The notes beneath the pieces were generated by a model. It was not told the DNA's origin and searched no databases. It was given only the letters and a program-made list of their open reading frames with translations. The translations under genes and the position numbers were made by a program. DNA of 64,000 nucleotides from Thermoanaerobaculum sp. (GTDB taxonomy: Bacteria; Acidobacteriota; Thermoanaerobaculia; Multivoradales; UBA5704), in assembly GCA_021154885.1 (NCBI GenBank), contig JAJKHS010000032.1, positions 110,833 to 174,832 of the forward strand, written 5' to 3'. The number at the start of each line of letters is the position of its first letter. Position 1 is the stretch's first letter. Shown here piece by piece: positions 47,176 through 56,238 of this stretch.

Positions 47176-48045
47176 CTATCGGATGTAGCAGGAGGTCGCC
47201 GTCTCACAGTTGTAGCACGTATCCGTTTCGTAGAGGCCGACCGGCGGACCCCCATCGCAGACGTCGGTGCCCCCTTTCCCGTCCAGGATATCAGTCCCGT
47301 CTCCGCCGTTCAGGATATTGGCGTTGCCGTCACCCTCCAGGACGTCGTTGCCCGACGATCCGGTCAAGTTCTCGATGTTGAACAGGGTGTCGCCGTCGGA
47401 CGCCGATCCCGTCGTCAGGCTCACGTTGATGGGTGAATTATAGATGGCAGTGTCGTTTTCGGGTCCGCCGTCAAGGATGTCGGCGCCGTTGCCGCCGATC
47501 AGAGTGTCGTTGCCATGCCGGCCGTACAACATATCGTTGCCGTCGTTGCCGATGAGGAGGTCATCTCCCCCCTGTCCCTCGAGGAGGTTGTTGCCGGAGT
47601 CGCCAATGAGAGTGTCGTTGCCGTCGGAGCCCTTCAGGTTTTCGATGGAGACCAGAGTGTCGCTCCCGCCCTCATTGGCGGTCCCGGTGGAGAGGTCGGC
47701 GGTCACCGCGGATTCGAACTGAGCCATGTCGGACCCGGCTCCACCGTCGATCCTGTCGCTACCTCCCTGCCCGAGGAGCAAGTCCCCGCCACCCTCGCCA
47801 TAGAGAGTGTCGTCGCCGGCCCCGCCGCAGATCGTGTCATCGCCACCCCCGCCGTGGATGATGTCGTTTCCCCCCAAGCCGCAGATGACGTCCGGTCCAG
47901 ACGTCCCCGTCAGGACGTCGTTCCCGGAGGTGCCTACGATCGTGCAGGTCAGCCCGGCGCAGGTCTGTGCCGCGGCCTGGGACGTAGGGCCCCAGGCTAC
48001 GAGAGCCAGGAAGAGGAGGATTCCGAGAAGAAGGGGGTTTTTCAT
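47176..48045 (-). CDS. Secreted RTX-type calcium-binding repeat protein
   Basis: Signal [27 protein letters not shown]; repeats [55 protein letters not shown]. Confidence 0.9.
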   Translation of the reverse strand: MKNPLLLGILLFLALVAWGPTSQAAAQTCAGLTCTIVGTSGNDVLTGTSGPDVICGLGGNDIIHGGGGDDTICGGAGDDTLYGEGGGDLLLGQGGSDRIDGGAGSDMAQFESAVTADLSTGTANEGGSDTLVSIENLKGSDGNDTLIGDSGNNLLEGQGGDDLLIGNDGNDMLYGRHGNDTLIGGNGADILDGGPENDTAIYNSPINVSLTTGSASDGDTLFNIENLTGSSGNDVLEGDGNANILNGGDGTDILDGKGGTDVCDGGPPVGLYETDTCYNCETATSCYIR

Positions 48046-48248
48046 GCGCTGTGCTCCTTTCATCGTGATGCTTGGCAGAGTACCAGGCACCAGCCAAAGA
48101 AACAGAGCAAAATGAGCACCAGTCTATCGGCTACCAGTAAAGGTCTGATTCTATGAAGCTTGTGCGAAACTCGTACGGCTCGGGGTTTCAGATTTGGGTC
48201 TGCTGAGAGGGGGTAGGGTCTCAGTTTTGAGACTGAGGGGAAGCCACG

Positions 48249-48349
48249 GCACGGCGGCGACGTGAAGGTCGCCTGGGAGAGCCTGGGCTCGCCAAGGCGA
48301 CCTTTCATCGGTCATGAAGAAGCAGAGGATCACGGCTGGTGGAGGTTAG
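48249..48349 (+). pseudogene. Decayed partial duplicate of the 3' end (HTH region) of the 45066..46673 regulator
   Basis: gcacggcggcgacgtgaaggtcgcctgggagagcctgggctcgccaaggcgacctttcatcggtc... aligns to 46559-46660 with substitutions and two single-base deletions. Confidence 0.8.
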
Positions 48350-48449
48350 TAGGAGGATTGATGGCGTTCAAGTTTCTGCGCCATGCCGGCTAGTAGCCGG
48401 CCAATAGAACCTCTCCATCCTTGGGAACGGCAGATAGCTGGCCAGTGTG

Positions 48450-49436
48450 TCAGTCTGTTTTTATGCACAACTGTTCGATAGGTGGGAAGTTTGGGTTAGG
48501 GATGCACGGGCCTGGAACAGTCAACTTCCAACAAGTGTTATTTGTGTAGTAGACATTCACGATACTGGTTGTATGGGTCCCATCGCATTGGACAGTCTCT
48601 TGGTGGACCTCGTTCTTGTAGGTGCGGGTATATTTTCTATAGAAGTTTGCATCCGATAAACAGATTAACGGCAGAGGGCCCGCGGTGTCGTTTAGGATTG
48701 AGGTGTCCGTCCATTCGTTGATGACCACAGGGCAGCCGCAACTTTGAAGGCAGCTCCGGTATCGGTTGTCGCAATTGGTCTCGCAATTCGGGATTGCCCA
48801 TCTATCGCACCTGTTTCCGCAGTTTTGTGCCAATTGGTCGCACTGATAAACGCAGCCGGAAGCTGTCAGCTTCGCATAGAAGGGGCGCAAACGGCTACTC
48901 TTCTCGTCGGCCGTCCCAGCTTGGACGTCCACCAGAAAGAGCTCTCGCTGCTGAAGCTCTCGGCTCCTATTTGCGAGTTCCGGAAAGGTCTCCTCCTCGA
49001 CCAAGGCACCGTCGATGTAGACTGATATATGTGTGTCGTTGTGGACATCGTCATCCCGTAGATAACTGAGTAGCTGTGGATGTAGTGGGAAAACCTCGAC
49101 TACCTGGCGTCCAGCGACAGAATCGGTTACTGATGTGAATACCAAGCTCTCCTTCAGGAGCACAGCCTGGCCTGCGGTGAGGACGAAGTCGAGGCGATGC
49201 TGCCTGCTGTCGAAGGTTTCTGGCGGTAGTGCATAAAGCAGAGAGGACGCGGCGGTGGTAGAAACAGGGATTGGTGGCTTTGGAGTGTCGTGAAGTCGAG
49301 GTTGTGCTGCGCTCGGGAAAGAGAGCAATGCGCCAAGTAGGGCAACTGTGAGAGTCCCGCCAGTTCTGCGCAATTCACCATTCGGCAGTCCGAGCAATCT
49401 CAGCGTCTCACGGGTCAGTGTCGACTTTCGCTTCAT
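48450..49436 (-). CDS. Hypothetical cysteine-rich secreted protein with RiPP-leader-like N-terminus
   Basis: MKRKSTLTRETLRLLGLPNGELRRTGGTLTVALLGALLSFPSAAQ...; central CVYQCDQLAQNCGNRCDRWAIPNCETNCDNRYRSCLQSCGC. Confidence 0.65.
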   Translation of the reverse strand: MKRKSTLTRETLRLLGLPNGELRRTGGTLTVALLGALLSFPSAAQPRLHDTPKPPIPVSTTAASSLLYALPPETFDSRQHRLDFVLTAGQAVLLKESLVFTSVTDSVAGRQVVEVFPLHPQLLSYLRDDDVHNDTHISVYIDGALVEEETFPELANRSRELQQRELFLVDVQAGTADEKSSRLRPFYAKLTASGCVYQCDQLAQNCGNRCDRWAIPNCETNCDNRYRSCLQSCGCPVVINEWTDTSILNDTAGPLPLICLSDANFYRKYTRTYKNEVHQETVQCDGTHTTSIVNVYYTNNTCWKLTVPGPCIPNPNFPPIEQLCIKTD

Positions 49437-49724
49437 TTACAGTCTCCTTAGCTCAAAAGGGCTGGCAGGCGCAGCCATCCATCGGTTTGCTGGCTCTGAT
49501 ACAGCAATTCCGAGGCCGATGGGAGGGAGGCTGTAAACCTCTGAAAATACGTGATGTCTCTGTGGAGGTTGGCCCGGTGTTCCATTTCCGGACCATCCTG
49601 CGATAGCATCTGTTCCAGAAATGAAACCAACGCCACACTGCACTTGGCGCGGGGAGCTTCCCCTCATGCTATGCTTAAAAGCAAGGGCTGTTCGAGATCT
49701 CAGAAAGCCTGTCAGGGAGTTTGC

Positions 49725-52700
49725 ATGCCCCGTAGTCCTCAGATTGACATCCAAAGCTCCAGGCACCCAAGAGCACCCCGCTGGATCTGGCCCCTCGCCC
49801 TCGCCTGCCTGCTGATCGCCCCCCTCCCCGCCAGGGCGGCCGAGCCTGTTTCGGGCTTGGTCGTCGAGGGTGTGACCCGGTTGTCTGCGGCGGAGGCCGC
49901 CGGCTTTCAGCCCGGCGATCTGCTGGAGCAGTGGGCGTTTCGGCCGCGTGTCCAGATGGCGGGCGGGCCGCGGACGGGGACGCTGAACGATCCCTTCGAT
50001 CTGATCGGCCTCTTCCTGGAAATGGCGCCTCGTGGGGAGCTGACCTTCGAAGGCTGGCGCCAGGGCAGGGCTCGTGCGTGGACGTATCACTCGACAGGAA
50101 GCCTCGTGTTCGGCCTCGGGGTTCGGCCGGTGATGGATTTCGACCAATGGGAACGCTATCAGAGAGCTCTTCCGATCGCGTTGGCTGACTCCCCGAGGCT
50201 GGCCGCTTGGTACCACATGCACGATGCACAGATCGCCGGCTCGGCCGGCTGTCCAGAGACGGCGGACAGGGAATGGTCCGAGTCCGAGGAGATCCTGCTG
50301 GAGGCCTCTGATCTTTCAGCCCGAGCCGAGGTCCTGCGGGAGTGGGCCGACCAATTGGAGTTGCGGCAGGAGCCCGATCGCGCGCGGGAGCTTTATGGAG
50401 AGGCTCTGGCGCTGGAGCGACAGCGCGAGGGCGCCGGGTTGTCCGTGGCCTTCGCCCTGGGAATCCTCGCCGACCGCATGGATGGAGAGGGTGACCTCGC
50501 GGAGTCCGAGCGGCTCTGGCTTGAGCGTTTGTCGCTGCTGGAGAAGCTGGTGCCCGAGGGGCTCGAAGTCGCCCGCACCCTGGACATGCTCGGCTACCTG
50601 GCGCTGTGGCGTGGCGACCTCGCCGCTGCAGAAGAACGCCTGAACAGGTCGGAGGCCCTGCAGCGGTCGGTCGCCAACACATTCCAATACGCGAGCACGC
50701 TCACCAAACTGTCTCTCCTCGCTCAGGCGCTTGGCGACCTGGAGCGCGCCGAAAGGTTGCAGCGTCAGGCGCTCGCGTTGAACGCCCAGTTGGCTCCGGG
50801 GTCGCCGGATCATGGGGGAGCTCTCATGAACCTCTCGGCGACCCTGCTGATGCGTGGCGAGGTGGCGGCGGCCGAAGACCTCTTGCGCCGGAGCGAGGAG
50901 CTGATCGACAAGCCGGGCACGGAGCCCAGAGCTGCTGCCGGCCCCCAGGTGAACCTGGGAGAGATCGCACTGTACCGAGGCGATCTCGCGGCTGCGCAGT
51001 CTTATTTCGCGCTCGCCCTGAGCCGCCTGCGGGAGGGGCCCGAGAGCGTCGAATTGGCCGAGGTCTACGGTAACCTGGCTGAGGTCGCGAGAAAGCAGCA
51101 GCGCTTTGCGGAGGCCCGGGCCTGGGAGAAAAGCTCGCTGGCCATCACCGAGCGCCTTGCGCTAGAACTAGGCGGCTTCGGACGGGCCGGCCGATTGCAG
51201 GCTCTGGCGCGGATTGAGCAAGAGGGCGATGGCGACCTCGCGGCGGCGGAGGCCCTCCTGCGACAGGCGGAAGCCCTCGCGCTCGAGACAGCCCCCGAGG
51301 GCCCGCAAGCCAACTCGATCTTGCGCGATCTTGGCCGGCTGCTGGCCCAGAGAGGCCGGCTGGCGGAGGCCGAAGCCCTGTATCGGAAGATCCTCTCCAG
51401 CCTCGAGCGCCGTGGCTTTACGGGTACGAGCGCCGAAGCCGAGATCCGCAACCTGCTCGGCAAGGCGCAGCGGCGGCGGGGGGATCTCTCGTCGGCCGTG
51501 GAGAGTTTCTGCCAGGCGACGCGGATTCTCGATTCCCAACGGTCACGCCTCGGCGGCAGCCTGGAATCGCGGAATTGGTTCGAGTCGGACACGCAATCGT
51601 ACTCCTTCGACTGCCTCTCGGCGCTGGTGGAGCGGGGACGGTCCGCGGAGGCTTTTCACGCTCTTGAACGGGGCAAGACCCGGGTTTTCCTCCAGCTCCT
51701 GGCAGAACGGGACCTGCGCCTGGAGGGGCTCCCGCCCGACCTGAAAGCCGAGCGGGCGCGCCTGGACGCGGAGTATGACCGCATTCTGTCGCGGCTGTCC
51801 CAATCAGGTGACGCAGGTGAAATCGCTTCCCTCCAGGCTCGTCTGGAGGAGATCAAGGCCGCCAGGGAGTCGGTCATCGCACGGCTGCGGCGCCAATCTC
51901 CCCGGCTCGCCGCGCTCCAGGCGCCGGCGCCCCTGGACCTGGCGGCGGCGCGCCGCGCCCTCGACCCGGGTACGGTGCTGCTGGCCTACGCCGTCGGCCC
52001 CGAGGGGACGTATCTCTTCGTCGTCACACCCGGCCAGGAGGGCGGCCAGGGCCTGGAGGTGCACCGTCTGTCGCAGGGCAAGCCCGCTCTGGAGAAGGAG
52101 ATCGAGGCCTACCGTCGCCTGCTCACCGATTCCCACAGTGACCTCGCGAAGCTCAACGCGCGAGCCGCGAGGCTCTACGATCTGCTCCTGAGGCCGGCCG
52201 AGACGAGGCTGGCGCGCGCTCGGCGCATCCTGATCTCGGCCGACGGCCCGCTCCATCTGCTGCCCTGGGCGGCTTTGCGGCGCCGTGATCAGTACCTGGC
52301 GCAGTGGCGGCCGATCCATCTCATCGCCTCCACGACGGTTTACGAGGAGACCCGGCGGGACCGGCGGCCGGTGGGCGATCCCGGTACCTGGCGACTGGTC
52401 GCGTTCGGGGACCCCCGGTATCCAAAGGTTCCCGGCGGAGCCGGCGCAGCCGTCGCGGATAGCGCAGCTCGGTTCACGCTGCGTCGTGGTCTCAAGCTGG
52501 AGCCTCTGCCGGCCACGCGCGACGAGGTCCGGGAGATCGCCCGGCTCTTTCCCGGCGCCGAGGTCTACCTCGGCGACGAGGCGACGGAGGAGCACGCGAA
52601 ACAGGCCGCGCCCCACGCGGACCTCCTCCACTTCGCGACGCATGGCCTGCTCGACGAGCGGTTCCCTCTCGACTCGGCGCTCGCTTTGACCCTTCCCACG

Positions 52701-53075
52701 CAGCTCCAGGAGGGCCAGGACAACGGGCTGCTCCAGGCGTGGGAGATCTTCGAAAACCTGCGCCTCCATGCGCACCTGGTGACCCTATCGGCCTGCGACA
52801 CCGCTCTCGGCCGGGAGATGGGCGGCGAGGGGATCCTGGGGCTCACCCGCGCCTTCCAGTTCGCCGGCGCGCGCACGGTCCTCGCCTCGCTCTGGGAGGT
52901 CTCGGACGTCTCGACGGCGAGGCTGATGAAACGTTTTTACACCTATCTCCGCCAAGGCCGGACGAAGGATGAAGCCTTGCGGGCGGCGCAGCTCGACCTG
53001 ATTCGTTCCAGGAACGGCAAGCTCTCGCACCCCTATCACTGGGCGGGGTTCTCCCTCTACGGGGATTGGAGATAG
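49725..53075 (+). CDS. Secreted TPR-CHAT domain protein (caspase-like), paralogue of 19492..22785
   Basis: MPRSPQIDIQSSRHPRAPRWIWPLALACLLIAPLPARAAEP; TPR array; LLHFATHGLLDERFPLDSALAL ... LVTLSACDTALGREMGGEGILGLTRAFQFAGARTVLASLWEV. Confidence 0.88.
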   Translation: MPRSPQIDIQSSRHPRAPRWIWPLALACLLIAPLPARAAEPVSGLVVEGVTRLSAAEAAGFQPGDLLEQWAFRPRVQMAGGPRTGTLNDPFDLIGLFLEMAPRGELTFEGWRQGRARAWTYHSTGSLVFGLGVRPVMDFDQWERYQRALPIALADSPRLAAWYHMHDAQIAGSAGCPETADREWSESEEILLEASDLSARAEVLREWADQLELRQEPDRARELYGEALALERQREGAGLSVAFALGILADRMDGEGDLAESERLWLERLSLLEKLVPEGLEVARTLDMLGYLALWRGDLAAAEERLNRSEALQRSVANTFQYASTLTKLSLLAQALGDLERAERLQRQALALNAQLAPGSPDHGGALMNLSATLLMRGEVAAAEDLLRRSEELIDKPGTEPRAAAGPQVNLGEIALYRGDLAAAQSYFALALSRLREGPESVELAEVYGNLAEVARKQQRFAEARAWEKSSLAITERLALELGGFGRAGRLQALARIEQEGDGDLAAAEALLRQAEALALETAPEGPQANSILRDLGRLLAQRGRLAEAEALYRKILSSLERRGFTGTSAEAEIRNLLGKAQRRRGDLSSAVESFCQATRILDSQRSRLGGSLESRNWFESDTQSYSFDCLSALVERGRSAEAFHALERGKTRVFLQLLAERDLRLEGLPPDLKAERARLDAEYDRILSRLSQSGDAGEIASLQARLEEIKAARESVIARLRRQSPRLAALQAPAPLDLAAARRALDPGTVLLAYAVGPEGTYLFVVTPGQEGGQGLEVHRLSQGKPALEKEIEAYRRLLTDSHSDLAKLNARAARLYDLLLRPAETRLARARRILISADGPLHLLPWAALRRRDQYLAQWRPIHLIASTTVYEETRRDRRPVGDPGTWRLVAFGDPRYPKVPGGAGAAVADSAARFTLRRGLKLEPLPATRDEVREIARLFPGAEVYLGDEATEEHAKQAAPHADLLHFATHGLLDERFPLDSALALTLPTQLQEGQDNGLLQAWEIFENLRLHAHLVTLSACDTALGREMGGEGILGLTRAFQFAGARTVLASLWEVSDVSTARLMKRFYTYLRQGRTKDEALRAAQLDLIRSRNGKLSHPYHWAGFSLYGDWR

Positions 53076-53881
53076 GCGCCCGCCCGAAGCTCGTCACGCG
53101 ATTCGGCGAGGAGCCCGAGGCTCCGATCCACTTCGGCGAGCAACGCCAGCGAGGTACTGTCTCCCTCTTTCATGAGTGCGTTCCTCAGCGCTTCCCGCGC
53201 TTTGGCGGTCCTTGAAGAAAGGGTGACGAAGTCCGCCTTGCCCTGAGCGACAGGGCCTGCTCGCTCGACGGTGCGGACACTCCAGTCATAGGACGTGCCA
53301 GGCCGTAGAAGCCCCGTCGGGAGAGTCACCGCGGAAGCTGTCGTCTCGGCCTCGAAGATCAATTTCCCCTGACGATCCTGTACTTCGACCCGGTACCTCG
53401 CGCCACCCTCGATAGGCTCGAAGCGGAGGACGGTCGCGCCGGCGAGGGTCGCCGCCCCATGGCCGGGGTAGAGCCCCGCGATCTCCTCGCCACGGATACG
53501 GACGGCTCCGGCGCGCTCTCCGGGGCGATCCGCCGCCGCGATCGGCGAGAGGCCGGGCACGGGAGGGAACGAAGCGAGAGGGCGGACGGGGCCGTTGCGG
53601 GAGGCGAGGTCCGCCGGCCCGAGCGTCACCCGGGAGCGCCCGCCGAGCTCGTAGCGGCGCCCGTTCGCGAAAGCCAGCGCCAGGTGTGAGCCGGACCCGA
53701 CCTCCACGGTCGCACCGGCAGCGAAACGATCGAAGAGGCGCAAGGGCCGGCGTTCCTCGGCATGGACTCTGAGCGTGGCCTCGCCCGCGAGCGAGTAGAC
53801 GAGGGCCACGGGTGCTGCGGCCGTGGCCGGCTGAACCGCGACGAGGGCGAGGAGGAGAAAAAGGTGAGATTTCGTGATCAT
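53057..53881 (-). CDS. Secreted FecR-domain-like protein
   Basis: MITKSHLFLLLALVAVQPATAAAPVALVYSLAGEATLRVHAEERRPLRLFDRFAAGATVEVGSGSHLALAFANGRRYELGGRSRVTLGP. Confidence 0.75.
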   Translation of the reverse strand: MITKSHLFLLLALVAVQPATAAAPVALVYSLAGEATLRVHAEERRPLRLFDRFAAGATVEVGSGSHLALAFANGRRYELGGRSRVTLGPADLASRNGPVRPLASFPPVPGLSPIAAADRPGERAGAVRIRGEEIAGLYPGHGAATLAGATVLRFEPIEGGARYRVEVQDRQGKLIFEAETTASAVTLPTGLLRPGTSYDWSVRTVERAGPVAQGKADFVTLSSRTAKAREALRNALMKEGDSTSLALLAEVDRSLGLLAESRDELRAGAYLQSP

Positions 53882-55962
53882 GACTCTTGTCTCCACGGTG
53901 GAATCGGAGGGAGGAGGCGCCGGAGGGCCACCGCCAGCACGAGCGCAAGGAGAGCCGGCAGGAGAGGGACCGTCACCGGCAACAGCAGGCCCGTCCTTTG
54001 AAAGACGGGGATCGATAAGCCGGGATACACGAGGAGAGCGACGACGAGGGCGGCGAGGACCGGAAGCGGCCGCCGGGCGAGCAGGAGAGCGGCCGCCGCG
54101 AGGCCGATCCACAAGGCCGCGCCCGCCAGGAAAGGAGCCGCGGGCGCCTCGCGCACCGGCAGGCCGACGGCGATCGTGTCCACCATCAGCGCCTGGAGCA
54201 CGAGGCCGGGGACCCTCTCCGCTTCGCCCGAGCGCTGAAAGACGCGGTACACGTCGTCTCCCGCGGCCATGAAGTCGCCGCCCACCAGGACGAGACGGTG
54301 GCGGAAGATCCAGGGCCGCTTCGCCAGCGCCGCGGGGACGTCCCGCCAGGAGATCCGGGCGAAGCCTGACGGGTCGATCCGCCGGTCGATCCAGAAGCTC
54401 CTGGTGCTGGAGGTCGCAGGGATTGAGGAGATCGCCCCCGCCGCCCGCGCCGCCCAGGAGGGACGCTCGCCTCCGGCAACATCCCGAAAGCCGAGGCGCC
54501 CGCGGCGGACCACTCCATCCGCATCCTCGTCCAGGTTGACGAATCCGAAGAGGGAGCCCGTTTTTCCCGGGCCCAGGGCCGCCGCCGTCAGTCCTCCTAC
54601 ACTGCCGGTGCCAAGGACGCTCCCGTCCTCAGCGGTCATGTCCGGAGACGAGAAGGCGGCGAGAGTGAGGTCCTCGGAATGGCGGAGGACGAGGTCCGAG
54701 AAACCCTGCGAGGCGCTCCACGTGTCGGGCAGGAGGAAATCGACGGCCACGCTCCGCGCTCCCGCCGCGAAGATCCGGTTGAGCGTATCGCCGATCTCGT
54801 CCGCCCGGTCGGCGAGCGCAGGGGAGCCGCCGGCGAGGCTGGCTTCGTCGATCGTGACCAGCAGAATCCGGGGATCGGGTGGGCGCGCCGGCGCGGCGCG
54901 AAACCGCAGGTCGTCGGCCCGGCGCTCGACGGGGGACAGGCCCTGGGAGAGGAGGAGGCCGGCGAGGGGCACGGCCGCCGCGAGGAGGGCGGCGAGGAAG
55001 ACCCGGCGCGGCAGCTCGGCCCGTCGCCATTGAATGCGATCCTCCTGGCCGGCGGCGGCGCGCAGCCGGCGGACGACCTCGCGGGCCGTGGCCGGGCGCC
55101 GGGCGGGATCTTTCGCCAGGGTCTCCTGGAGCGCGCTCCAGACTCCGGCGGAGAGCGCTCCCGGCGCGGGCTCGCCGGCGACGTGCCCGGCCAGGACCTC
55201 CCGCGTCGAGCCCTGGAACGGCGGCCTGCCGGCGAGCATCTCGTAGGCGATGACGCCGAAGGAGTAGACGTCCGCGGCGCGGCCGGCCCGGCCGTGCCGG
55301 ATCACCTCCGGCGCCGCGTAGAGCGGCGTGCCCAGGAGAGCGCCGGTCGCGGTGAGGGGACCGGCCGGCTCATCCTCTTCCTCGGTCTCTTCCTCTCCAG
55401 CGAACCGGTCCACGGCGGCCAGGGGTTGCGGCGGCGCGGAAATCTCCGCCAGGCCGAAGTCCAGCACCTTCACCGTCCGCTCCTCCCCGTCCGTCCCGCA
55501 CAGCAGGACGTTGCCGGGCTTGAGGTCGCGGTGGAGGATGCCCTGCGCGTGGGCGGCATCCACGGCGGCGGCGATCGCGTCGAGGATGGGGAGCGCGCGG
55601 GCGAGCGGCAGGGGACCCTGCCGGCAGAGCTCCGCGAGGGGGGCTCCCTCCAGCAGCTCCATCACCAGGTAGGGGGAGCCGGTCCCGGGATCGACTCCGA
55701 AGTCGGTGACCTCCACGACGTGGGGGTGGCGCAGCCGGCCGAGCGCCTCGGCCTCCCACCGGAAGCGGCTCACCGAGAAGGGATCGAGGGCCGGGCCGGG
55801 CTTGAGCAGCTTGACCGCGAAGACCTTCTTCAGCCCGAGATGGGTGGCGCGGTAGACGAGGCCGACGGTCCCCTCTCCGAGGCGTTCGTCGAGGCGGTAT
55901 TTTCCGTCGAGGACGCTACTAGGCCGTGGTGTGCTGATGTGGAAGTCTGTCGCTGCCGTCAT
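53878..55962 (-). CDS. Serine/threonine protein kinase with CHASE2 sensor domain
   Basis: YRLDERLGEGTVGLVYRATHLGLKKVFAVKLL, GILHRDLKPGNVLL, VLDFGLAEI; CHASE2-like ILLVTIDEASLAGGSPALADRADEIGDTLNRIFAAGARSVAVDFLLPD; C-terminal TMs; ATGA overlap with FecR gene. Confidence 0.9.
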   Translation of the reverse strand: MTAATDFHISTPRPSSVLDGKYRLDERLGEGTVGLVYRATHLGLKKVFAVKLLKPGPALDPFSVSRFRWEAEALGRLRHPHVVEVTDFGVDPGTGSPYLVMELLEGAPLAELCRQGPLPLARALPILDAIAAAVDAAHAQGILHRDLKPGNVLLCGTDGEERTVKVLDFGLAEISAPPQPLAAVDRFAGEEETEEEDEPAGPLTATGALLGTPLYAAPEVIRHGRAGRAADVYSFGVIAYEMLAGRPPFQGSTREVLAGHVAGEPAPGALSAGVWSALQETLAKDPARRPATAREVVRRLRAAAGQEDRIQWRRAELPRRVFLAALLAAAVPLAGLLLSQGLSPVERRADDLRFRAAPARPPDPRILLVTIDEASLAGGSPALADRADEIGDTLNRIFAAGARSVAVDFLLPDTWSASQGFSDLVLRHSEDLTLAAFSSPDMTAEDGSVLGTGSVGGLTAAALGPGKTGSLFGFVNLDEDADGVVRRGRLGFRDVAGGERPSWAARAAGAISSIPATSSTRSFWIDRRIDPSGFARISWRDVPAALAKRPWIFRHRLVLVGGDFMAAGDDVYRVFQRSGEAERVPGLVLQALMVDTIAVGLPVREAPAAPFLAGAALWIGLAAAALLLARRPLPVLAALVVALLVYPGLSIPVFQRTGLLLPVTVPLLPALLALVLAVALRRLLPPIPPWRQES

Positions 55963-56238
55963 CTCGGGACCCTTCAGCCTCTTCTATTATGTCCAAGAGG
56001 CTCTAAACGTTTCAGGCGCCCTGTTATGGCCCGGCGCTCTGCTAACTACGAGCTGTTTCCAAGGAGACAGCCTATGCGTGGAATCGGTGCGCTGTCCGCC
56101 GGGGCGGCCTCCTCGTTAACGGGGGCGAACGACTCACCCGAGAAATGGACCGGCCGCTCCGCCTGCCATAGAATCCGCAGCCTGAGCTCCCTTGTCTCGG
56201 CTCCTTCCGGACTCAGGGGTTGGAAGGAGCAGGTGGTT

